Part shown: positions 16,273 through 24,399 of the stretch, piece after piece
Numbering within the stretch: the first letter of the stretch is position 1
How the letters are laid out: each line of letters starts with the position of its first letter
From: Pedobacter boryungensis
GTDB lineage: Bacteria > Bacteroidota > Bacteroidia > Sphingobacteriales > Sphingobacteriaceae
Assembly (NCBI RefSeq): GCF_013204825.1
Contig: NZ_JABMKV010000002.1
Location: 372,001 to 436,000 of the forward strand
Reading direction: 5' to 3'
DNA length: 64,000 nt
The notes under the pieces: model-generated
What the model was told of the DNA's origin: nothing
Databases searched by the model: none
What the model saw: the letters and a program-made list of their open reading frames with translations, nothing else
Program-made: the position numbers and the translations under genes

Positions 16273-17649
16273 TTACCCAAAAAGTAAAGAGAAAACTTCT
16301 TCAATTTTACTAACTGTAATTATCTGTATTTTAAATTTATCTTTCACCAATCCTTTTAGGTTATAGTTTGAGATAAATATTTTTTCGAATCCTAATTTTT
16401 CTGCTTCTGAAATACGTTGCTCTATCCGATTTACTGCTCTAATTTCTCCTGATAAACCCACTTCTGCTGCAAAACAAACCTTAGATGAAATAAAAATATC
16501 TTCATGAGACGAAATAATAGCCGCCATAATACTTAAATCAATTGCAGGATCTTCAACTTTAATTCCTCCAGCAATATTTAAAAAAACATCTTTTGCGCTT
16601 AATCTAAATCCACATCTTTTTTCTAATACGGCAAGCAACATATTCATTCGCTTGGTATCAAAGCCGGTAGCAGATCGTTGCGGAGTTCCATAAGCGGCAA
16701 TGCTAACTAAGGCCTGAGTTTCAATTAGCATTGGTCTAGCGCCCTCTAAAGTTGCTCCAATTGTGATTCCACTTAATTCTTCATCTCGTTGAGAAAGTAG
16801 AATTTCTGATGGATTTGAAACTTCTCTTAATCCACTGCTTTGCATGGCATAAATTCCTAATTCTGCAGCAGCTCCAAAACGGTTTTTAATCGACCTTAAA
16901 ATTCTATAGATATGATGCCTATCTCCTTCAAATTGTAAAACCGTATCTACCATGTGTTCTAAAATTTTAGGCCCTGCAATTGCGCCATCTTTTGTAATAT
17001 GGCCAATTAAAAAAACTGGTGTATTGGTTTCCTTTGCAAAACGCAAAAGTTCTGCTGTACATTCTCTAACTTGAGATACACTACCGGGAGTAGATTCAAT
17101 ATGCGCAGAATGTAGTGTTTGAATGGAATCGATAATTACAATTTCTGGCTCTAGCTGTTCTATTTGCTTAAAAATATTTTGCGTTGAAGTTTCGGTTAAA
17201 ATGTAACAATCTGCTTTGGGGTTAGTAGTAATTCTTTCGGCCCGCATTTTAATTTGTTGCTCGCTCTCTTCTCCAGAAACGTATAATACTTTTCTGCCCG
17301 CTACATTAAGTCCGACTTGTAACATTAAAGTCGATTTACCAATTCCAGGTTCGCCACCAATTAAAATAACTGATCCTGCAACTAATCCCCCGCCCAATAC
17401 TCTATCTAATTCTGCATCTCCAGTGGTAGTTCTTTCTTCTGTTGCACTTTGAATTTCTTCAACCTTACTTGGTTTGCTTAATCTTTGTGTACCAGTGGGT
17501 GACTTCCAAGTTGGAACGTGTGCGGCGCCTTTATCAATAATTTCCTCTACAAAGGTATTCCATTGATTGCATGATGGACATTTGCCCAACCATTTTGCAG
17601 ATTCATAACCACAACTCTGACAGAAATATGCTGATTTTGTTTTAGCCAA
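16273..17649 (-). CDS. radA: DNA repair protein RadA/Sms
   Basis: A 458-residue RadA, a hexameric helicase-like ATPase that drives branch migration in recombination. The N-terminal C4 zinc finger uses Cys10, Cys13, Cys24 and Cys27. The RecA-like core has Walker A GGEPGIGKST (98-107) and the RadA signature KNRFG. The C-terminal Lon-like domain contains the GGIKVEDPAIDL and GLSGEIRAVNRIEQRISEA segments. The length is normal. It is transcribed alone on the minus strand; the next terminator lies far downstream. Confidence 0.97.
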   Translation of the reverse strand: MAKTKSAYFCQSCGYESAKWLGKCPSCNQWNTFVEEIIDKGAAHVPTWKSPTGTQRLSKPSKVEEIQSATEERTTTGDAELDRVLGGGLVAGSVILIGGEPGIGKSTLMLQVGLNVAGRKVLYVSGEESEQQIKMRAERITTNPKADCYILTETSTQNIFKQIEQLEPEIVIIDSIQTLHSAHIESTPGSVSQVRECTAELLRFAKETNTPVFLIGHITKDGAIAGPKILEHMVDTVLQFEGDRHHIYRILRSIKNRFGAAAELGIYAMQSSGLREVSNPSEILLSQRDEELSGITIGATLEGARPMLIETQALVSIAAYGTPQRSATGFDTKRMNMLLAVLEKRCGFRLSAKDVFLNIAGGIKVEDPAIDLSIMAAIISSHEDIFISSKVCFAAEVGLSGEIRAVNRIEQRISEAEKLGFEKIFISNYNLKGLVKDKFKIQIITVSKIEEVFSLLFG

Positions 17650-17740
17650 TTTGATTTAAGATTAACGATTTCTGGATAACGATTTGTTAGTACGAATTTA
17701 GATTTAATCGACTTAAAAATTTTGAAAATTTATAAACAAT

Positions 17741-17770
17741 AAAAAAGCCTGATTTTTTAGAAACCAGGCC
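17741..17770 (-). terminator. Intrinsic terminator of rng
   Basis: GGCCTGG and CAGGC arms on the minus strand, closed by an A/T-rich loop and followed by TTTTTTATTG. It lies about 20 nt after the RNase G stop. Confidence 0.85.
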
Positions 17771-17790
17771 TTCAGTTTTACGTTAATTGT

Positions 17791-19341
17791 TTATAATTTA
17801 ATCTCTTCGTCTTTTGAAGATAAAAAATGAAACTCAGTCAGGTTATAAGAAGATACTGATCTTATCTTAATACGTTGACCAAATTTGAAGAACCATTTCC
17901 ATTGTAAAGAAATAAATCCTTTTTTAATGAAGGCTTCAATATAAGGATGCACACAAAGTGTAATATTCTTTTCATTCTGCTCTTGCAAAATATAAGTTAA
18001 ATTACTTTCTATATCATCCATTAAAACAATACTAGCTTTAATTTCTCCAGTACCATCACATGTAGGGCATTTTTCTACCGTTACAATGTTCATTTCTGGT
18101 CTAACACGCTGACGAGTAATTTGAACTAAACCAAATTTACTTGGTGGTAAAATGGTATGTTTAGCACGATCAAGTAACATCAAATCGCGTAAATAATCAA
18201 AAAGCATTTTACGGTTAGTTGGTTTGTGCATATCAATAAAATCGATTACTACAATACCACCCATATCTCTCAATCTTAATTGACGAGCAATTTCTTTAGC
18301 AGCTTCTTTATTTACTTGAAGTGCATTTTCTTCTTGATTTTCTTTGCTAGCCGTTCTATTACCACTATTTACATCAATTACATGTAAAGCCTCAGTATGT
18401 TCTACTACCAAATAAGCTCCACCAGCAAGATTAACTGTTTTACCGAAGCCATTTTTAATTTGTTTTTCTACACCGAAATGCTCGAAAATTGGTTCTTTGT
18501 GTTTGTAATGTTTAACGATTTTCTCCATTTCTGGCGAAATCTCATGTACATAAGAACGAATATCTTCAAACAAGTTTGCATCGTTTACATAAACATTTGC
18601 AAAATCGGTGCTTAAAATATCTCTAATTAGGGTAGAAGTACGATCCATCTCTCCCCAAACGCGTTTAGAAGGTTCTGCATCAGGCAACTTTTTCGTAAAG
18701 TTTTCCCATTTAGATACAGAATCCAATAAATCTTTTTGTAATTCGGTAACTCCTTTTCCTTCAGAAACAGTTCTGATAATTACTCCAAAGTTTTTAGGCT
18801 TTATACTTTCAATAATCTTTTTTAAACGATTACGTTCGGTATTGCTTTTAATTTTCTTAGAGATCGATATCACATTAGAAAAGGGCACTAAAACTATATA
18901 TCTTCCTGCAATAGAAAGATCAGAGCTTAATCTAGGGCCTTTAGTAGAAATAGGTTCTTTAGCAATTTGAACGGGTAGGATCAAATTTTTACTGACGATT
19001 TCGGATATTTTACCCGCTTTATTAATGTCAGCTTCTAATTTAAAATTATCTAATAAAGTACCATTGACTGTGCCGTTACGCTTAATTTTAGTAAGCTTTA
19101 TTAAAGATTGTACTTGTGGGCCTAAATCGAAATAATGCAAAAATGCATCTTTCTCATAACCTACATCAACAAACGCAGCATTTAAACCAGGCATAATTTT
19201 TTTAATGCGGCCTAAATAAATATCGCCAACGGCGTAATTGTTGTTAATGTGTTCCTTATGAAGTTCTACAAGATGTTTATCTTCAATTAAAGCTATGGTT
19301 ACTCCCGTAGGAGTCGAATCGATTATTAATTCCTTTACCAA
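17791..19341 (-). CDS. rng: Ribonuclease E/G family endoribonuclease
   Basis: A 516-residue RNase G-type enzyme, cutting single-stranded AU-rich RNA and maturing rRNA. It has the S1 domain (~35-120, from GDIYLGRIKKIMPG), the 5'-sensor/RNase H-like region, and the catalytic domain with metal-binding Asp residues in IDVNSGN and VVIDFIDM. The Zn-link motif is CPTCDGTG. It lacks the long RNase E degradosome tail, as expected for Bacteroidota. A tiny basic protein gene lies 122 nt upstream on the same strand. A small stem (AAGGCA/TGCCTT, 19355-19372) sits just before the start. Confidence 0.95.
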   Translation of the reverse strand: MVKELIIDSTPTGVTIALIEDKHLVELHKEHINNNYAVGDIYLGRIKKIMPGLNAAFVDVGYEKDAFLHYFDLGPQVQSLIKLTKIKRNGTVNGTLLDNFKLEADINKAGKISEIVSKNLILPVQIAKEPISTKGPRLSSDLSIAGRYIVLVPFSNVISISKKIKSNTERNRLKKIIESIKPKNFGVIIRTVSEGKGVTELQKDLLDSVSKWENFTKKLPDAEPSKRVWGEMDRTSTLIRDILSTDFANVYVNDANLFEDIRSYVHEISPEMEKIVKHYKHKEPIFEHFGVEKQIKNGFGKTVNLAGGAYLVVEHTEALHVIDVNSGNRTASKENQEENALQVNKEAAKEIARQLRLRDMGGIVVIDFIDMHKPTNRKMLFDYLRDLMLLDRAKHTILPPSKFGLVQITRQRVRPEMNIVTVEKCPTCDGTGEIKASIVLMDDIESNLTYILQEQNEKNITLCVHPYIEAFIKKGFISLQWKWFFKFGQRIKIRSVSSYNLTEFHFLSSKDEEIKL

Positions 19342-19463
19342 AAGCTACAGATTTTAAGGCAATTTAATGCCTTATTACACATGGACTAAAAAAACATTGA
19401 ATCCAAAAATAAATACCCGAATTATCAGATATTTATTTTTGATCAATACACTATAGGAAAATC

Positions 19464-19553
19464 CTATTTTTTCTTGTGTCTGTTTTTTCTTAAACGTTTT
19501 TTACGTTTGTGTGTAGCCATTTTATGTCTTTTTCTTTTTTTACCGCTTGGCAT
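19464..19553 (-). CDS. 29-residue Lys/Arg-rich protein, mS38 (COX24/AURKAIP1)-like
   Basis: A very short ORF starting ATG at 19553 and ending TAG at 19464. It encodes 29 residues, starting MPSGKKRKRHK and ending in RHKKK; 18 of the 29 are Lys or Arg. The core KMATHKRKKRLRK resembles the C-terminal motif of mitochondrial ribosomal protein mS38 (AURKAIP1, yeast COX24), and similar tiny proteins are annotated in Bacteroidota. A role as a small ribosomal protein is inferred from this resemblance and its composition. It stands between a TPR protein gene and RNase G on the same strand. Confidence 0.8.
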   Translation of the reverse strand: MPSGKKRKRHKMATHKRKKRLRKNRHKKK

Positions 19554-19590
19554 AATTTTAAGTTTTTAATGTTTTTATTAATTCTGTTAA

Positions 19591-20463
19591 TTAACGTTTA
19601 TTCTTTAACTCAGCAACCTTAGTGTCAATCCATTTGGATAATGTTGGGTTAGCTGCTAATTTCTTGCTATTTAAATAAGCGTCTATTGCTTCTTTGTTAT
19701 TGCCTAAATTTTCATTAGCAGTAGCTAAATAAAAATAAGCATCTGGTGTAGCCTTAATATTGTTAATTATATCGTTAAAACGAATAATTGCTTTATCAAA
19801 TTGACCAGATTTAATTGCGAACATGCCTAATTGCATATTAGCCTTAAGGTTTTTAGGATCTTTTTTAACTACATCCAACAACATTGCTATACCTTGCATT
19901 GGCGCACCTAAACCATTAACGATCGTAGTTCCTAAACCGGTTCTTGCATCACTGCTGGTAGAGTCTATTGCTAATGCTTTAGTAAAAGCTGCATTTGCTT
20001 TTTGCAACATAACAGGTTGAAGTAAGCTATCTTGCATTGCATTATCAAACGCTTTTAAAAAGCGAGTTCCAGCATTTAACCAATTTGTTAATGTTGGTTC
20101 GCCATTTGCAACCACTTCTAAATACATTGCACTTGGAGCAGCTTGCTCAACATCATCCCATTTTTGAGCCAATTGCTTAGCTTGTGTTGTTTTTTCTGAT
20201 CCTGAAGCGCTATTATAAGCGTTTTCTAGAGCAGATATTTCTTTTGAGGTAGCATTGCTTACTAAGTTTTTCGCAGTAGCTGATACTTCTTCAATAGTTA
20301 ATTGTGTAGTAGTTGAATTTGCGGTACCTTGCTCAGTTGGCATTTTACCTGCTTCATCCTTTGGTTTTACTAAACCTTTAATTTCTCTAGTAAACAAAAA
20401 TCCAACAAGCAATAAAATTGCAATAATGATAAAAACTTGTTTTGAACGGATGTTGTTTAACAT
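19591..20463 (-). CDS. Membrane-anchored TPR protein
   Basis: A 290-residue protein with one N-terminal transmembrane helix (about residues 9-25) and the bulk in the periplasm. The first half is a Thr/Ser/Ala-rich helical stretch. From about residue 125 there are at least three tetratricopeptide repeats (AFTKALAIDSTSSDARTGLG, DPKNLKANMQLGMFAIKSG and ATPDAYFYLATANENLGN). It starts 6 nt after the HU gene stop, so the two share a transcript. TPR proteins act as protein-interaction scaffolds; the partner is unknown. Confidence 0.85.
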   Translation of the reverse strand: MLNNIRSKQVFIIIAILLLVGFLFTREIKGLVKPKDEAGKMPTEQGTANSTTTQLTIEEVSATAKNLVSNATSKEISALENAYNSASGSEKTTQAKQLAQKWDDVEQAAPSAMYLEVVANGEPTLTNWLNAGTRFLKAFDNAMQDSLLQPVMLQKANAAFTKALAIDSTSSDARTGLGTTIVNGLGAPMQGIAMLLDVVKKDPKNLKANMQLGMFAIKSGQFDKAIIRFNDIINNIKATPDAYFYLATANENLGNNKEAIDAYLNSKKLAANPTLSKWIDTKVAELKNKR

Positions 20464-20469
20464 GATGAA

Positions 20470-20772
20470 TTAAGCTTCTGCTTTAACTTTTTTAGAGTTG
20501 TTTTTTACTTTATCAACAAAAACTTTTGCTGGTTTAAAGCTTGGAACAAAATGCTCTGGAATAATAATCGCAGTGTTTTTAGAAATATTTCTAGCAGTTT
20601 TTTGAGCTCTCTTTTTTACAACGAAGCTACCAAATCCTCTTACGTAAACATTTTCTCCGCCAATCATGCTGTTTTTGATTACCTTGAAAAATGCTTCAAC
20701 TGTTTCCTGTACATCTACTTTCTCAATTCCTGTTTTTGTTGATATTTCTGAAATAATATCTGCCTTAGTCAT
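20470..20772 (-). CDS. HU/IHF-family DNA-binding protein
   Basis: A 100-residue histone-like protein. The N-terminal dimerisation helices (ADIISEISTKTGIEKVDVQ), the beta arms with VYVRGFGSFVVKKRAQKTARN, and the arm-tip stretch NTAIIIPEHF are typical; IHF/HU arms usually have I-P at the tip, which is present. The C-terminal KNNSKKVKAEA tail is a little longer than E. coli HU. It bends DNA and organises the nucleoid. It leads a two-gene unit with the TPR protein. Confidence 0.94.
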   Translation of the reverse strand: MTKADIISEISTKTGIEKVDVQETVEAFFKVIKNSMIGGENVYVRGFGSFVVKKRAQKTARNISKNTAIIIPEHFVPSFKPAKVFVDKVKNNSKKVKAEA

Positions 20773-20825
20773 ATTTTTCTATTATTAAGTTATTGTTGTT
20801 AAATTTTATAACTGTTTTGGGGTTG

Positions 20826-20833
20826 CAAAAGTA
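20826..20833 (-). promoter_or_regulatory. -7 box for the HU gene
   Basis: TACTTTTG on the minus strand fits TAnnTTTG and would give a leader of about 50 nt. No clear TTG -33 element lies upstream. Confidence 0.45.
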
Positions 20834-20928
20834 TTGCTTTTTAATGAGATAGGAAAATAAAAGATGATTTATTTATAATCAAACTTATCATGTTAATGCA
20901 ATTTTGGTGAAATGATATATTTTGATCG

Positions 20929-20936
20929 TATTTTTG
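20929..20936 (+). promoter_or_regulatory. -7 box 4 nt before the mutY start
   Basis: TATTTTTG fits TAnnTTTG and is separated from the mutY ATG by only AGGA. A TTG at 20904-20906 is 22 nt upstream, one longer than the normal range. A leaderless message is likely if this box is used. Confidence 0.5.
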
Positions 20937-20940
20937 AGGA

Positions 20941-21990
20941 ATGGATTTCCAAAATGAAATTGTAAAATGGTATAAAATTAATAAGCGTGAGCTTCCATGG
21001 CGTAATACTACAGATGCTTATGTAATTTGGCTATCAGAAATTATTTTGCAACAAACACGTGTTGAACAAGGATTACCTTATTTTAATAAATTTTTAGCTC
21101 ATTTCCCTACGGTTAGTTCTTTTGCAGAAGCAACCGAAAACCAAGTATTAAAGCTTTGGCAAGGTTTAGGTTATTACTCGCGGGGTAGAAACATGTTGTT
21201 TACTGCCAAACAAGTAATAGAAAATCATGATGGAATATTTCCCGTTCAGTACGAAAAGCTAATTCAATTAAAAGGAATTGGTGAATATACTGCTGCAGCC
21301 ATATCATCTTTTGCTAACAATCAGGCTAAAGCAGTGCTAGATGGAAATGTCTTTAGGGTATTGGCAAGATATTTTGGGATTGGAGAGCCTATAAATTCCA
21401 CAGTTGGAAAAAAAGTGTTTTCAGAACTTGCTCAAAGCTTAATCGAAAATCAAAGCCCATCCCTATATAATCAGGCCATTATGGAGTTTGGGGCCTTACA
21501 ATGTAAACCAAAATCGCCTCCATGTAATATATGCCCTTTACAAGTTAATTGTTATGCCTATAAAAATAACAAAGTAAATGATTTGCCTCTCAAATTAAAA
21601 AAGGTTAAGGTTAAGGAGCGATGGTTTAATTATTTTGTTGGAATACATAATGGCTATGTTTTAACTAAGCAGCGCAAACCTGGAGATGTTTGGCAACATT
21701 TATACGACTTCCCTCTAATTGAGACAGATGGTAAACCTGATTTTGAAGACGAATCGTTTATTGTATCTGTAAAAAATACCTTCGGAAAAAACGTTAGAAT
21801 TACGCCTATAATACAAAAAAAGCACTTATTAACCCACCAAATTATATATGTGCAATTTTTTGGTTTAGATAATTATATTGTTAACTTTAATCTACATACA
21901 GACATTAAATCTGTTTTGCTTGAAGAGTTTGAAGAATTTCCACATCCTAAAGTAATAAGTGATTTTATTAGCCTGTATTTAAAAAACTAA
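20941..21990 (+). CDS. mutY: A/G-specific adenine glycosylase MutY
   Basis: A 349-residue base-excision repair enzyme that removes adenine paired with 8-oxoguanine. Catalytic Glu33 is in SEIILQQT, the helix-hairpin-helix is LKGIGEYTAAA (110-120) with Asp134 in VLDGNVFRV, and the 4Fe-4S cluster uses Cys188, Cys195, Cys198 and Cys204. The C-terminal NUDIX-like 8-oxoG recognition domain (~235-345) is present. Length and motifs are standard. ssb follows after 12 nt, so the two form an operon. Confidence 0.97.
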   Translation: MDFQNEIVKWYKINKRELPWRNTTDAYVIWLSEIILQQTRVEQGLPYFNKFLAHFPTVSSFAEATENQVLKLWQGLGYYSRGRNMLFTAKQVIENHDGIFPVQYEKLIQLKGIGEYTAAAISSFANNQAKAVLDGNVFRVLARYFGIGEPINSTVGKKVFSELAQSLIENQSPSLYNQAIMEFGALQCKPKSPPCNICPLQVNCYAYKNNKVNDLPLKLKKVKVKERWFNYFVGIHNGYVLTKQRKPGDVWQHLYDFPLIETDGKPDFEDESFIVSVKNTFGKNVRITPIIQKKHLLTHQIIYVQFFGLDNYIVNFNLHTDIKSVLLEEFEEFPHPKVISDFISLYLKN

Positions 21991-22002
21991 TCAAATATAT
22001 CT

Positions 22003-22428
22003 ATGTCTGGCATTAACAAAGTTATTTTAGTGGGCCATCTGGGTAAAGATCCAGAGGTTCGGCATTTAGAGGGTGGGGTCACGGTAGCAAGTTTCCCTTT
22101 GGCTACCTCAGAAACGTACAATAAAGATGGTAAACGTGTAGAACAAACAGAGTGGCACAACATTGTCTTATGGAGAGGTTTAGCGGAAGTTGCCTCAAAG
22201 TATCTTCAAAAAGGGAAACTAGTCTATATTGAGGGTAAGTTGCGCACTCGTTCTTTCGAAGACAAGGAAAAAGTTAAAAAGTATGTTACTGAAGTGGTAG
22301 CAGAAAACTTTACAATGCTTGGCAGAAAAAGTGATTTTGAGAATACACCAGCTAACAATGGAGGTACGCCTAAAAGTGAGGATGATTTTGTAAGTCCAGT
22401 AGATGAAACTGGAGATTTACCCTTTTAA
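22003..22428 (+). CDS. ssb: Single-stranded DNA-binding protein
   Basis: A 141-residue SSB with the OB fold (KVILVGHLGKDPEVRHL, WHNIVLWRGLAEVA, YIEGKLRTRSFED) over residues 1-~110, a short polar linker, and the acidic tip GDLPF that docks partner proteins such as RecG, RecO and PriA. The tetrameric protein coats ssDNA during replication and repair. It is the last gene of the mutY-ssb unit and is followed by a two-way terminator shared with glmS. Confidence 0.96.
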   Translation: MSGINKVILVGHLGKDPEVRHLEGGVTVASFPLATSETYNKDGKRVEQTEWHNIVLWRGLAEVASKYLQKGKLVYIEGKLRTRSFEDKEKVKKYVTEVVAENFTMLGRKSDFENTPANNGGTPKSEDDFVSPVDETGDLPF

Positions 22429-22448
22429 CGCTCAAAACTTATTTAAAC

Positions 22449-22480
22449 AAAAGGCTCGATATTTATCGAGCCTTTTGTTT
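22449..22480. terminator. Bidirectional terminator between ssb and glmS
   Basis: AAAAGGCTCGAT and ATCGAGCCTTTT form a long perfect stem with A runs on the left and T runs on the right, so it can end both ssb (+) and glmS (-). It touches the glmS stop codon. Confidence 0.92.
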
Positions 22481-24318
22481 TATTCTACTGTTACAGATTT
22501 TGCTAAATTTCTAGGTTGATCAACATTGCAGCCTCTTAATACGGCAATATGATAAGATAATAGTTGAAGCGGTATCGTTGCTAATAGTGGTAAAAACGCT
22601 TCACTAGAATCAGGAATTTCAATGCAATAATCAGCCATCTTTTTAACCTCAGTATCACCTTCGGTAACAATGGCAATAACAACTCCTTTTCTTGCCTTAA
22701 CTTCTTGAATATTACTAATTACTTTTTCATAAGATGAGTTTTTAGTAGCAATAACAACTACTGGCATTTCTTCATCAATCAAAGCAATAGGGCCGTGTTT
22801 CATTTCTGCTGCAGGATAGCCTTCTGCATGAATATAAGATATCTCTTTTAATTTTAAAGCACCTTCTAATGCTACTGGGAAACCACTTCCTCTGCCTAAA
22901 AACAGGCAATTTCTTGAGTCCTTAAATTTTTCCGAGATTGCTTTAACAATATCATTCGATTGAAGGGCGACTTGAATTTTATCAGGAATGCAATCTAACT
23001 CAGTTAAAAGCTCTACTAATTTCGAATTAGAAATAGTTCCTTTTTGTTGTGCCATGTAAAATGCCATCAGTGTAAGAACTGTTACTTGAGCAGTAAATGC
23101 TTTAGTAGAAGCAACACCAATTTCAGGGCCAGCATGTGTATACACACCAGCATGGGTAATTCTAGGGATAGATGCGCCAACAACATTACAAACACCGAAA
23201 ATAGTTGCACCTTTTTCTTTAGCCATTTCTATAGCCGCCATTGTGTCGGCAGTTTCACCAGACTGAGAAATAGCAATCACTACATCTTTTTCGGTAATAA
23301 TCGGATTCCTATATCTGAATTCTGATGCATATTCTACTTCAACTGGGATACGAGCATATTCTTCAATTAAATATTCTCCCACTAAACCAGCATGCCATGA
23401 AGTACCACAAGCAACTATAATAATACGATCTATGTTCTTAAGCTTATCTGCAAACTCTTTAATTCCACCCAACTGTACTTTCCCTTCCTCCGGATAGATA
23501 CGCCCTCTCATACAGTCTCTTATTGACCTAGGTTGCTCGTAAATTTCCTTCAACATAAAGTGATCATACCCACCTTTTTCAAGCATTTCTAATTGAAGCT
23601 CTAATTCTTGTATGTATGGAGTTTGAATTACATTGTCTAATCTTTTAATTAAAAGCTCATCTCTTTTTACATAAGCAATTTCATTATCGTTTAGATAAAT
23701 AACATTTTTAGTGTATTCTATAATAGGTGTAGCGTCTGAAGCGATAAAATATTCTCCTTGGCCAACTCCAATAACCATTGGACTTCCTTTTCTAGCGGCT
23801 ATTAATTCATTAGGATTATCCTGATCCATTATAACGATCGCATAGGCGCCACTAACTTCGTTCAAAGCCAGCCTAACCGCCTCTAGTAAGTCTACTTCAG
23901 CATTCTTATAGATTTCTTCTACTAAATGGATTAGAACTTCGGTATCTGTATCACTATTAAAAGTATGACCTCTTCTTAAAAGCTCTTCTTTTAAGGTAGC
24001 ATAATTCTCAATAATTCCATTATGGATAATACTTAATCTTCCATTGTTGGAAGTGTGAGGGTGTGAATTTCGATCTGATGGTGCACCATGGGTTGCCCAA
24101 CGCGTATGACCCATGCCAATTGTGCCAGACAAATTTTTGCCTACAGAATAATTTTCGAGTTCTTGAACTTTTCCAGCTTTTTTATAGATGTTTAGATTGT
24201 CATCATCGATTAACGCAATGCCCGCACTGTCATAACCTCGGTATTCTAATCTTTTTAGTCCTTTAATTACAATTGGCCAGGCCTCACGAAACCCAATATA
24301 ACCTACAATTCCACACAT
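22480..24318 (-). CDS. glmS: Glutamine-fructose-6-phosphate transaminase GlmS
   Basis: A 612-residue enzyme that makes glucosamine-6-phosphate, the entry to peptidoglycan and lipid A. Cys2 (MCGIVGYIG) is the N-terminal nucleophile of the glutaminase domain (1-~220), which also shows GHTRWATHG and the NSHPH patch. Two SIS sugar-isomerase domains follow (about 290-425 and 460-600, with CGTSWHAG and SQSGETADT), and the protein ends in the typical DQPRNLAKSVTVE. No glmS ribozyme or other leader structure fits in the roughly 25-nt leader. Confidence 0.98.
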   Translation of the reverse strand: MCGIVGYIGFREAWPIVIKGLKRLEYRGYDSAGIALIDDDNLNIYKKAGKVQELENYSVGKNLSGTIGMGHTRWATHGAPSDRNSHPHTSNNGRLSIIHNGIIENYATLKEELLRRGHTFNSDTDTEVLIHLVEEIYKNAEVDLLEAVRLALNEVSGAYAIVIMDQDNPNELIAARKGSPMVIGVGQGEYFIASDATPIIEYTKNVIYLNDNEIAYVKRDELLIKRLDNVIQTPYIQELELQLEMLEKGGYDHFMLKEIYEQPRSIRDCMRGRIYPEEGKVQLGGIKEFADKLKNIDRIIIVACGTSWHAGLVGEYLIEEYARIPVEVEYASEFRYRNPIITEKDVVIAISQSGETADTMAAIEMAKEKGATIFGVCNVVGASIPRITHAGVYTHAGPEIGVASTKAFTAQVTVLTLMAFYMAQQKGTISNSKLVELLTELDCIPDKIQVALQSNDIVKAISEKFKDSRNCLFLGRGSGFPVALEGALKLKEISYIHAEGYPAAEMKHGPIALIDEEMPVVVIATKNSSYEKVISNIQEVKARKGVVIAIVTEGDTEVKKMADYCIEIPDSSEAFLPLLATIPLQLLSYHIAVLRGCNVDQPRNLAKSVTVE

Positions 24319-24339
24319 AAATTTTTTCTGTTAAAATAA

Positions 24340-24372
24340 GAAATCACTCAAAAGTATTGCTTTTGAGTGATT
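24340..24372 (-). terminator. Terminator hairpin of the DUF4270 gene
   Basis: A perfect 13-bp inverted repeat (AATCACTCAAAAG at 24342-24354, CTTTTGAGTGATT at 24360-24372, loop TATTG). On the minus strand it is followed by TTCTTATTTT. It lies 28 nt after the DUF4270 stop. The glmS -7 box lies inside it. Confidence 0.8.
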
Positions 24373-24378
24373 AATCAA
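24349..24378 (-). promoter_or_regulatory. glmS promoter (-33/-7)
   Basis: On the minus strand TTG (24378-24376), a 19-nt spacer and TACTTTTG (24356-24349) match the Bacteroidota housekeeping promoter exactly. The start would be near 24344, giving a leader of about 25 nt. The -7 box is part of the right arm of the terminator stem. Confidence 0.75.
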
Positions 24379-24399
24379 ACGGTTGCGTGAAATAAATTT

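Noticed and set aside
22480..24345. glmS ribozyme
   Set aside because: The predicted leader is only about 25 nt and lacks the ribozyme core.
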